Program-made: the position numbers and the translations under genes
Shown: positions 46,601 to 58,600 of the stretch, one piece after another
Position numbering within the stretch: the first letter of the stretch is position 1
How the letters are laid out: each line of letters opens with the position of its first letter
The notes under the pieces: model-generated
What the model saw: only the letters and a program-made list of their open reading frames with translations
Told to the model about the DNA's origin: nothing
Databases searched by the model: none
NCBI GenBank assembly: GCA_903813345.2
Contig: CAIIXF020000006.1
Coordinates: 32,961,524 to 33,025,523 of the forward strand
Source of the DNA: Owenia fusiformis
Lineage: Eukaryota; Annelida; Polychaeta; Sabellida; Oweniidae
DNA length: 64,000 bases
Direction of reading: 5' to 3'

Positions 46601-49600
46601 ATATTGTTGTAATATCTTTTTTGTGGGAGCAGTCAGCGGTTGGTATTCTCATTTTGGCGGTTTGTGTTCAGCATTTGGGGTCTGTAACAAATGGCAGATG
46701 GTGACATTTTGCATCTTAATGCCTTGTATAAATATATTTTCTCTACTTTCTAGCATTTCAAACATGATGTGAGACGAGCCTTGAGTATAATATAAGGCCA
46801 GAAAAGGTGTCATTAAAGAGTCAGTTCAGATAATATAAGATGCTATTACCTAATTTCACATGGTGATGTTACCTTTTGTTCTAGGGACCCTTATTCAGAT
46901 GCATATAGAGAGGATACTAGAGACCCCTTATACAGTAAACCACACAGAGAGCCATCTTCTCACAGATATGATCAAGACAGACCACCTGTAAACAATAACG
47001 GTAACCAAATCTTTCCACTGATCTCATGCACAACATTGAAGCTACTTCAGGGTGCATCAATTTGTGTATTATTTCACTAATATACTGTATTACATTTACA
47101 TACAATTTTGAATGTGGAAAATCTTGAAAAATCTGTATTTTGTTTTGGACATTTCTTCAGTTTTTCTTTTGTGAAAAAGTCTGCTTTAAAATCTCTTTTC
47201 GTGTTATCAGATTGCAAGACATTGTATTGTACATGTACAGGGTGTCCCGAAAGTATGGGGCCCCCCCTAGGCAGACATATACCAGTGTTGTCATAGTATG
47301 TGTCATATATCATTTTAATGCTTATCCAAAGTTACATTGATTTGCCAAGTATCATGGTTCAACTCTCAAATGTGAAAAAATTACAGGCATTTCAAAATTT
47401 AGTGTTTGGTCAAAATTAAGTTCAATTTTACACCAAATCAATAGTCAAAGTGTCCTCCCGGGCAATCTAAACAGCAGCAATTCTTTTCGGGTCGGATAGA
47501 TATTGAGTTGGAAAAAGAGAACGGTGAGGGTAGAAACTCTAAGGAAACTCTTCTAAAGTGCCTTAACAGGTTTTAAGAGGGTTATAAAATTCCACACCCC
47601 TATTTAAAGGGCTTTTAAGGTCATATCTGAAAATAATTACTGCTGTTAACATGGCCAAGGGGGGACTCATTGACTTGTAATGTTGTGTGAAATTGAACTT
47701 TATTTTGACAAAACACTAACTTTTAAAATGACTGTAACTTTTTCCCATATGGGAGTTAAACCATGATACTTGGCAAATCAATGTAACTTTGGATAAGCTT
47801 TAAAATGATATATGACATATACTATGAGGACACTGGAATACCTCTGCCTAGGGGGGGCCCCATACTTTCGGGACACCCTGTACTCTTTATCTCACCCTTG
47901 GGTGCTATATTGTGATTTGTTTGTGAGCAATTTGATTGGGTGACCCAAAATTTTGCCTTTAGACTACTATGCTTTCAGTCCAACTTTCTGCTTGGGTTAA
48001 TTATCCCATCGAACGAAGTACAGAGGGATATAGGGAACGTCTCCGTCCGTCCCTCTGTCCATCCGTCCGGACAATAACTCAAATACTGTTGGCCCGATTT
48101 TGTTCATATTTTGTACACATATACCCTATGGGGTAGAAATTCTGATTTTTAAAATGGCCGCTCATTTAAAAATGGCAGCCTTGAGTGCTGATTTTCCAGT
48201 AATTTAGGTGCAATATGTAAAACTGTAATAGCAATATGTTTTAAATGTAAAAAAAATTATATAGGACATTGATAAAGCTAGAAATGTAGATATTAAAGAA
48301 GCACATGGCAGCCATCTTGAAAAATGGCGGCCTTTATTCGTTTTTTTCACGATTTTTGCTGTAACTTGAAAAGTAGTGGAGCGATTTTGTTCATATTTGG
48401 TATGTGAATACTATAAGCGTGGCACACTGTTTAATGACATTTTTGGTAGAAGGCGGCCATTTTTCAAAATTTTAACGTATTTTACTATAACTTGAAAAGT
48501 AGTGGAGCGATTTTGTTCATATTTGGTATGTGAATACCATAAGCATGGCACACTGGCTGAAAAATGGCTGCCATTTTTGCTATATACTTTGTTTGCAAAA
48601 ATGCCAGCCATGGCTGTTCGATGGGATTTGCTACGGTTTGGCGTCGCTGTTGTCTAGTTTAAATTGTCATGGATGTTTTTTGGTATGACATCTGGAACAG
48701 TTACAGAATTTACTATTTTGCCAAATAATCTTAATCCATATAACCAAACATTATGTGTTTTAATAGAATGTTCTTAATAAGACAAACTGTAGAGCAATAC
48801 TCCTAAAGTGGCAATTCTCCTAGACTGGTGCTATAACCATTTATATACTATCCATCGCAGTTCTCATTTCCACATCTAATATAGATCCAACATTGTAACT
48901 TTTTATTCAAATTCATATATGAATATAAATGAAAATCCATAAAATATATATCAGCACCAAGTGTCAGGTTTTGCCAATTGAACAGTCATAAAACCACAAC
49001 AGTTGCTAGAAACATCTACTTTAAAGATGACACCAGTATCCCCATCCGCACAAAGTTCAAAGGTCATGAGTCATGACTATCTGCAATCTACATTAACTTG
49101 CATGTGCAAAAACTATGACCGGCAATAACCTTATCCTTGTTGTAAACAAGCTGCAAGAGAATTGTGTAGATGATCTGCAGGAAAATCAATATTACACTGT
49201 CAAGTGTACAACAAAGGGGTCACAAGCAACAAACAAATGCAACATTAGTTGTACCATTTTCTGTTTGTTAGGCTTATATTTTTATATCATTGTATATCGT
49301 CACATCCACAGCACAAAAGTTTTCTTGGTATACATTCAACTATTTGTTTATGTCTTTCAGATTTGGAGCCCATGTTTAACTTAGACCATCTAGCCACCTT
49401 CACAGTAGGACCTAAACAAGGTACAGTTCCTCATCCATGAAACCATCAAGCTTGAACACAACAAATACTTTCAGGAGAAGGAATTTTCTTAATTAAGCTA
49501 AAGAAGTTTGAGTAGGGATATATGGAAAAAAACTGATAGTGGCAATTTTGAGAAATGGTTGTTTGAAATCTTGTTACTTATGGGATGTTTGATGACATTT

Positions 49601-52600
49601 GCTACATATTGACATTGTCGTTATATATTTTTGTAAAAATAGCAACTTGCAATGAATTTCAGGTCTTGTAACACCCAACGATGGTATCCGCAAGCTCCAC
49701 CAGATGGAAAGAACCACTGGTGTTTGGACCATGCGATGCAAAATGGTCGTTGAAAGACGGGACATAGTCATTCTTGATTCACAAACAAGTGTAAGGGAAT
49801 ATCTTATTAATAACATGATATTCATTTCAATTGTAATTGTCAAAACAGTCCAAAATCCAGAATTGTATTTATAAGATCTGGTATTTATAAGCATGTCAAA
49901 AAGTTAGAAAAAATCCAACTAATGTCAACATGTCATCCATTGTAAATGGAAGAATACTTTAGGGGATTATAATGTTGTATAAATGTTTTAGAATATTGTG
50001 CAGTAAGTGTACTTTATATTTTGATTATGTACAAATACACAAATATTGAATGATGTTTAGTGCAATACCTGTATATATTTCTGAGGGTGTATTCTATGGG
50101 AATACATCCCCCAGAAATATATACAGGTATTGCACAAAAATAGAATTCAATATTTGTTTTATTATTTCGCCCATTTACATGTTTACCAAAATCTGAGCAG
50201 AAAAGAAGAAATATAGTGCCTCAAAAATTGAAAATTGGATAAATGATAAATAATGTCACATGTTTACAATAGCCTATACATGTGATGTCACATGTTTACA
50301 ATACCCTATACATGTGACGTAACATGTTTACAAAAGCCTATACATGTGACGTCACATGTTTACAATACCCTTTACATGTGACGTCACATGTTAACAATAG
50401 CCTATACATGTGACGTCACATGTTTACAATACCCTATACATGTGACGTCACATGTTTACAATAGCCTATACATGTGACGTCACATGTTTACAATAGCCTA
50501 TACATGTGATGTCATATGTTTACACTAGCCTATACATGTGACGCCACATGTTTACAATAGCCTATAAATGTGACCTCAGATTCATTGAATATGTGTATTT
50601 ATTTTTCTAAAAACACACCTTTCATATCGATGATTTATACATGAATGAAATACCTTGTGGTATTTTTAGTCACATGGTTCATGACTGACCAATCACATGC
50701 TGATTATCATTACAGAGATATAATAATTCAATTTATGGATTAAAATACATGTACATGTGTATCTTTCACAAGGGATGTTCCACTAAACCCAAACGATTAC
50801 CATTGGAATATGATCTTGTGAATATGTCAGAAGTGTTCATTGTTAATAGAATGAAATATTTGTTTTAATATATCCTTGTCGTGTTGATCATCTTAAAAAA
50901 GTTTTTATTAATTTGTAATGTTCCTATCTTGATTTCTGACTTCACAAAACATTTGATGAATACAGTCCATTTATTTCCTCGCTGTTCAGGTTAATATGCA
51001 TCACCAGTGAATAATTGCCTGATATTTCATGAACACTGATAAAATAATATTCAATTGCAGGATGAGATGGAGAGATTTCCCATAGAATTAGTAGAGGAAC
51101 CCACCGCTGTCACCAATTCTGACCCTAAAAATGTTTACAACAATATAGTTCTATTTACTGTAATAGAAGATAAACGAGCGCCACAGTCCTCTCCATCAGA
51201 AATGCACATCTTCCAATGCATATCCCAACCAGTAAGTGACTTTAAGAATTAGATCTAATATATCACATGTCTGGGAGTCTGCGAATATGTTTTAGAATAC
51301 AAGCACAAACAGGACCTTCATAGATATGCATAACTTATTTGAAGCTGTTATTATTTCACAGGCAATTTTTTATGTCGCAAACGTTCAAAATGACTATTGC
51401 GTTGATTTGGTAGAAATTGTGCAGGCAGCTAAGTCTATTAAGGTAGACAATAATTATCTTGCAGTATCGATAAAATATCTTATAAAAGTTGAAAATGTAT
51501 GCCACTTTTATCGCCAGAAAATCACTATTTCACCTCTTTTTGATCAAGGTAGTCATTAAAAGTATTTTTAATCAATTTGCTTGAAATTGTACAGCTATCT
51601 TTTTTAATTAACAATAATGTGTACAAGTTTCCACAAAACATGTCAAAAGGATTCAAAATGGATGTGTATAGGTTAACATAATGTCTAGAATTTTTAGTAA
51701 AACATCTTGTAAAATTAAAAATGGCCACCATTTTTTGCAAAAAGTCATGTTTTCAGTCAGTCTTTTGAATGCACTTTCACCTTGTGAAGCTAGTACCCTT
51801 GGTACTATTTATATTTGTTTGAAATAAACTTACCCTAAAAGTTGCACTATATGTCATAAAGAAGAGCCTTATAATCAGTAAAAGTCAAATTGATCTTTGG
51901 AAAAATTCAGTCATGTAATTTACTTGGTCATGTTTCTTATGATCATGGAATAAGCCATAAATCTGACCTGATATCCTATATTATTGCAGGCAATTGATGT
52001 TGTTGAGGACATCAAACGAGCCAAGTCAGGACAAACGTAAGTACATTTCATAGTATGTTGCTTTAGTGTTGCAACTTGCATGTACATGTGACATGATCTA
52101 GAGGTAAGGAGCTGAGACCTTTGTTTCCTTAAAGGAATATTCCTTGCCAAACCATCTCTCTCCTCATATGGTAGCTATAACCATATATATGCTTGCCATA
52201 GCAAAACACGCAAAAATGTTTTGATATGGTCAAATTTGATCACTTAGAAATGTGATGCTCAATTCCAGTAAGCTGCCATCTTTTAAAATTTTACACAGGA
52301 AGTGATGTCATTGACTCTCGACTTTGCATATAGCATTAGGTGTGGAGCTATTAAGAATTACAAAGCAATTACTGAGCAATGATGTTCACCCAAATCCAGG
52401 ACCTACAAATAACTTTCAACTCACAAAAATTATTTTCTCAAATATTAACAGTATAGGTGCCAATGTAAATGCCAGATTTAAAGCACTAAAAGATAGAATT
52501 CACATGAATGGAATTGACATTATTGGACTTTGTGAAGTTGGAAACTTAACCCAAGAGGTAATTAATTCTGAGCAGAGATCACGGTAGACGTTCGCCATTC

Positions 52601-55600
52601 GCCAATTGCGAATTTTCGAAAGAGGTGGCGAAAAATATGTAAAGGTATTTCGCAGTTATGGCGAATTAGAGGTGTCACGGTTTCCCGATATTGGACCGAA
52701 TTTCGGTCCAGATGCTTCGGTTCGGGACATGGGACAGAAAGGGTTAATATCGGTACATAGATTCCTTCACTAAAATGCATAAAAACTTGTATAAATAGCG
52801 AGGAACACCTCCGATTTCGTTCTGAAATATTTTCACTTACCTCGTACGTAGATTACACTTCTTTGCATTGAAAAGTGTATTAACGGACCTGCGATTTCAG
52901 GTAGATGGTAATGCTTGTTCGTAAATTTCTTCATCGTCGTTCGCAAATCTAGTGCATTATCAGTATGCCGGATGTAGGAAAGAAATTGAAAAATCGAGCC
53001 GGCATCTAAGTCGAAAAAGTCGGCAGTTTGGAAGTATTTTGGGACTCCGATATCACAAGGTAAACGAATTGGTAATATTACACCGTGCAGACTATGTGAA
53101 ATGCCGATCACATTCGCGGCAGATGCTTTACATTCAATTTTAATGGACGTTTTTTTATTCCTGAATATGATTTTGAAAAGTGAAACTGAAAGTGAAACTG
53201 TCATCATCAGACATTTCATCATTTTTAATGTTCTGTCCCGTCCCGTCCCGTCCCGAAAGTAACGTGTTGAGACCATTTGTACCGTTCCGTACCGTACCGA
53301 AATTTTCTTGGACCGTGACACCTCTATTGCGAATTCCCTTTTTTACGGTTTTTCAAAATGGCTAATTCATATTTTGGTTGGCTAAAAATATTTTGGAAGA
53401 TTTAGCCACAATGGTTTTTCAACTATCGTGATCTCTGATTCTGAGTATTCTATTGATGGTCATTCTCATGTATACTTAAACAGAAATCGAGGACTTCTGA
53501 TATATGTTAAAGATGACATACCTTTTAAAGTAAGATATGACCTCATGAATGATCAGGGTGATTCCTTATGGATTGAGTTAACCATTAACTATAAATCTTA
53601 CCTTTATGCAATATTTAATTATAGATCACCTTCTCAGTCTCAAAATGATGCAAATGATTTTTGTAATCGGTTTACAGCTTCATGTAATCTGGCACTTGAT
53701 AATAACCCTGAATCAATTTTTATCAATTGAGATTTCAATGTAAAGAATGGTGGGCCTTGGATAATGAAAACACTACAGGAAAATTTTTATTTGAATGTAT
53801 CGAGGAACTTGGACTTGTGCAACTCATTGATGAACCGACTCGTATAACAAACATCAGCAGATCATGTATAGATTTACTCATCTCAAATAACCCTGACATC
53901 ATTACAAATACTTATGTCTCTCCTCCAATTGGCAACACAGACCATTGTTCAATAAACACCGAGTGCTTTCTTGGTAATCAAAAAAATCGCCCGTATTCAA
54001 GGAAAATATGGAAATATGACGAGGCAGACATTAACTTAGTTAACAATGCAATCCATGCGGCAAATTTTGATCATTTAATAGACACTAACAACAACTTTGA
54101 TGACCTTATCAAAATATTTTCTGGAAGTCTACTTGCAATTTTCACAGACCTCATTCCAAACTCAGAAATTGTTGTAAAATCTACTAACAAGTCATGGTTC
54201 ACAAGTGACATTAAAACATTAATTAATAAAAGAAATAAATTGCATTATAAGTATAGAAAAACTCATAATGACATCTACCTTCAAAAATATACAGATCAAT
54301 GTAAACTGGTAAATGAGGCTATAAGTGAGGCAAAAGAGGCAATGGAATCAAGATTGTACCAAAAATTAACAACTCATAGATATGGAAGTAAGAGGTACTG
54401 GTCAATTATTAGTAGGCTCCTAGGCAAATCAAAAAATAGTAAAATACCCCTCCTCAACGATGCCAATGGTAATAATTACACTGATAGTTGCGACAAAGCA
54501 AATTTATTGTTATCACATTTTATTGACAAATACCATAATAATTATAATCATGGAAATGAACCATTTATTCCAAGAACCGATATAACATTTGACCTGCTCT
54601 CTACCAATGACAGAGAAGTCTATAACATTCTACTCGGCGTAAATATTAATAAAGCCACTGGCCCTGACATGTTGAGTAACAGAATGCTAAAAATGGCAGC
54701 ACCATCACTTTCACCTATTTTATCAAAACTGCTTAACAAAATGTTTACTTTGAATCAATATCCTCAACTATGGAAGGTCGGTCATATTGTAGCTATTCAT
54801 AAAAACAAAGATAAAACAGATGTGAAAAATTATCGCCCAATAACATTCCTGTCTTGTATTTCTAAAGTCGCCGAGCGCATTATTTTTAAAAGACTCTTTG
54901 ATCATCTCATTTCTAACAATTTATTTTACAATCTTCAAAGTGGTTTCCTGCCAGGACATAGCACACAGGCACAACTTCTAAGTATTATTGACCACATAAC
55001 AAATGAAATTGAAAATGGGGCAAATGTAAGAGGGATATATCTTGATATTTCGGCTGCATTTGATTCAATGCCCCATGGGCTACTATTAGGAAAATTGAAA
55101 ATGTTTGGTTTTGGTCCGAATATCCTGGAATTGATGAAATCATATTTACTACACAGACAAGTGAAGGTGGTATTAGATGGTCATGAGTCAAACTTATCTG
55201 AAAAGGGTTATATCAATTCTGGAGTTCCTCAAGGCTCGATCCTGGGGCCCCTCTTATTTTTGATCTATATCAATGATTTACCTGACAATTTGAATTCAAA
55301 ATGTTTCATCTACGCAGATGATACCTCAATTTACCAGTCATTCACAGCTGAAACAGCAACTGAAATGAACAATGCCCTACAGGAGGATCTCAACCATATT
55401 TTTCAATGGTCTGAAGTATGGAAATTAAATTTTAAAGCTTCTAAAAGCAAAGATTTGACCTTTTCCAATCCAAAGAAACGTGAAATTTTGACCATAGATC
55501 TTTCTCTCGGAAACGACATTATACCAAGAGTAAACAGCCATAAGCACTTAGGCTTAATCCTAGACAGAAATCTCACTTTTGACCTTCACATAACCAGTGT

Positions 55601-58600
55601 TTTCAGTAGGCTTGTCCAAAATTGCGTCCCTTGGACGTAATGATTTTCAAAAAATGCGTCTCCCTTCAAAAAACTGCGTCCCTTGAAAAAATGTTCCCGG
55701 GAATTCAAAAGTCACGTTTTTACACTGGATGAAATAAATTGATGAAATTTTGTACCACTGCTTTTGCTATTTATCGGTCTGAATCAGCGTTCTTGCAAGT
55801 CTAGTATGTCATTGAATGATACAGATACCATCATAACTTATATTCTCCCATTTAAAACACCTTTTCCTTGCGAATTTCGAAACAATTTGCTATTGATTTT
55901 GCTTTAGCATGTTTAGTTTAGGGGCAATCTGCGCGAGGTTCAACTTTTTAGTTCAGTTTCTTGCGCATATGCAGTCTCAAATAATGATCACGTGATCACA
56001 CTTGACCAATTGAAAATGGTTTGAATCAGGTCTTAAGCTACCGGCCAATCGTAGGACTCATACTGATTACTGCTCGGAAATCGAGTATTGTATAAATTTT
56101 TGTCCTATCACATGCCTCGTACTATTTCGATCAGAAATCAACTTCCGGGAAGGAAATTTCGAAAGAAAATTTTATTTCTTTTAGAAATAGAATTTTCTTC
56201 AATTATTTATTGGATTCTGACGAAATAAAGAGACTGAAGGTAAGATCTTTATCAAATCATTCATCCAAAGTTGATTGTATGAGTATGGCTTGCACTGCGT
56301 CCACAAAACGCAATCACTTTTTATTTCCGGGTCCATGGATTTTTCATTACGTTTTTGCAATACTTGGACGGCGTTATTGAAATAGCAGATAACTGAACTT
56401 GGTGCAAGAATAGACAAACTTTTAAATCCACTGAAAGCGCTCTGTCAGAAAATAAATGGAAAACATCTCGAAACAATCTTTAAATCTTTTATCCTGCCAC
56501 TTTTTGACTATGGTGATATTTTATATGGGTGTGCAAACACAACAAAATTACAGTTATTAGATCGACTTTACTATAAAGCTGCATTTGTTCAGGTACTCTA
56601 CATGGGACTTCGACAATTAAAGTGTTGAATAATTTAAATTGGCCAACATTAACAAAGAGGCGTCAATATCACAGAAGCATTTTCATGTATAGGGCACATA
56701 ATAATATGCAGCCCTCTTATGTTCTTAACATATTTGAGCCTCTCAAAAGAAACCATGCTTATGGTCTAAGAAATCAACTGAGCTACACAATTCCTAATAA
56801 ATCCTCATTTTCTAATAGATCTTGCATATCAAAAACACTGACTGAATGGAATAAGCTTTCACCTGAAATAAGAAATTTACCTACCCTTAGTATATTCAAA
56901 TCCAGACTTAAAATAGATCTATTCAATGACGATGTTACAAATTCATCAGAACTCTCCGTTTCAAGAAAACAAGAAATAATTTTCAATAGAGTGCGCTGTG
57001 ATCTCATTTTTAAGGCTCACCTTTACGCTCACAATTTCACTAATATAAACTCCCCCATTTGCCAGTGTGGAATGGATTGTGAAACAACCAATCACGTCAT
57101 TTTTCACTGTAATCCAAGATCAACATTTTGGACAGAATTTGAAAATGAATTAAAAAATATGAACATAGAATATTCTACTAAATATAGATCACAACGAGAC
57201 AAACTCTCCCTTATCCTCAATGGCGATAAAAGGCTACCTAAAGCTGTAAACTTAAATATCCTCAAATGTAGTGCCATCTTTTTTGAACGATGTAAAAATG
57301 TCTAGGTCACCCCCACCACTGTAACCCTCCACAAATACAACCCCTATTTTAATAATTGATTGAATACTGTTAATTGATTTTCATCATATAACGTGGCTGA
57401 TAATGCTGATGCCCAGCCACAAGCACATGTGCACTTGTTTACTGTATTCTTTGTATAAATATATAAATAAATAAAATAAAAAAAATAAATAAAAAAAAAG
57501 AATTACAAAACCAGCTAAATATTCTTTTTCAACTTTGTATCTTATTTAATGCTTCTGAAAATCTCTTCTTTTATTCTAAGTTGACAAGCCCTGAAAATAT
57601 TTTTGCACAGAAAGTAATGATCACTTGTCTAGAAGTGATTTTGTGCTACTTTCCTATACTGTTATGGGCAAGGTTATAGAAGTTGAGAGTTGATGACATC
57701 ACTTCATACAAGAAATCTTAAAAGATGGCAGCTCACCGGAAATAAGCACTAGATTTTTAAATGATCAATATTGACCATATTAAAACATTTTCCCATGTTT
57801 TGCTAAATATGGAAACTATATATATGATTATAGCTACCATATCAAGAGAGAAAGGGTCTGGCAAGGAATATTCCTTTAAGAAGTATTATCTCAGTTGAAT
57901 TCATCACCATAAAAAGAACAGATAGTGGATAGTGCAATTGTTAGCTGATTATGTTAGGATGAATCTTGTTTACTGTTAGTCATTTCAAAAATTCTATCCA
58001 GTGTAAATATTGTTTTGAACATTTGCCTGGCTTTTTTTATTTAGATTCCAAAAACACAGTTACCAACCACCGCCATTACTAGATGTTGCCACTGGTCCAC
58101 ACAATGGTGTCAGCAATGTTCAAAAACATGTAGAGAAATATGAAAAAGAGGCTGTTGGTAAGTGCAAGCCAATCTTTTAAACAATAACTCAGATGCGAGT
58201 AGGTAGTTACCAGGTTCACCACCAGGTGGCTCATTCGGGTCAGATAGCATGGCAGGTATAGTAGAAAGTTCCCTTTAACTTAAATATTATCAGTTTTAGT
58301 GGTTCAATTTTCATATCACCCTTTGATAAATAATTTTCAAAACCATATTATAGATGTACTTTTACATGTAGATTTCAAATATGACATCGCTTTGACTTTT
58401 TAATATTAAATGGTGTAAAACAAGATTATTTCTACTCGCATCTAGTCTATTGAATATCATAAAATTGACCCAATGTTTTATTTCACACAAAGACTACACA
58501 TTCATGCTCAGTGCAAGCCAATCTCTTAACCAATTGAATATCATAAAATTGACCCAATGTTTTAATATCACACAAAGACTACACATTCATGCTCAGTGCA

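Larger units (their letters stand above)
52365..57497 (+). pseudogene. Jockey/CR1-type LINE, endonuclease plus reverse transcriptase, broken
   Basis: Flanked by AGAATTACAAA at 52354-52364 and 57499-57509, with an A-rich (AAATA)n tail. It starts within the endonuclease/RT frame at QLLSNDVHPNPGP. Visible parts: endonuclease (IFSNINS, DIIGLCEVG; the GDFN motif has a stop in place of Gly near 53728, then a frameshift; NTDHCS), reverse transcriptase (KNYRPITFLS, YLDISAAFDSMPHG, GVPQGSILGPLLFLIYINDLP, YADD), and a C-terminal CQCG-CETTNHVIFHC zinc motif at 57060-57110. Two inserts interrupt it (52573-53437, ~55616-56402). It is dead in this copy. Confidence 0.9.
52133..57875. mobile_element. TTAA-flanked MITE split by a LINE (outermost of a 4-level nest)
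   Basis: AGGAATATTCCTTGCCA at 52133 and its complement ending 57875, with TTAA at 52129-52132 and 57876-57879. Inverted homology runs about 200 bp inward (GGTAGCTATAA, GCTGCCATCTTTTAA, AGTGATGTCAT). Without the LINE the element is about 610 bp. In EPS8 intron 7. Confidence 0.9.

Noticed and set aside
47077-47340. Open frames of 62 to 78 codons on both strands
   Set aside because: They run across the end of a mariner-type MITE and intron DNA and have no splice or homology support.
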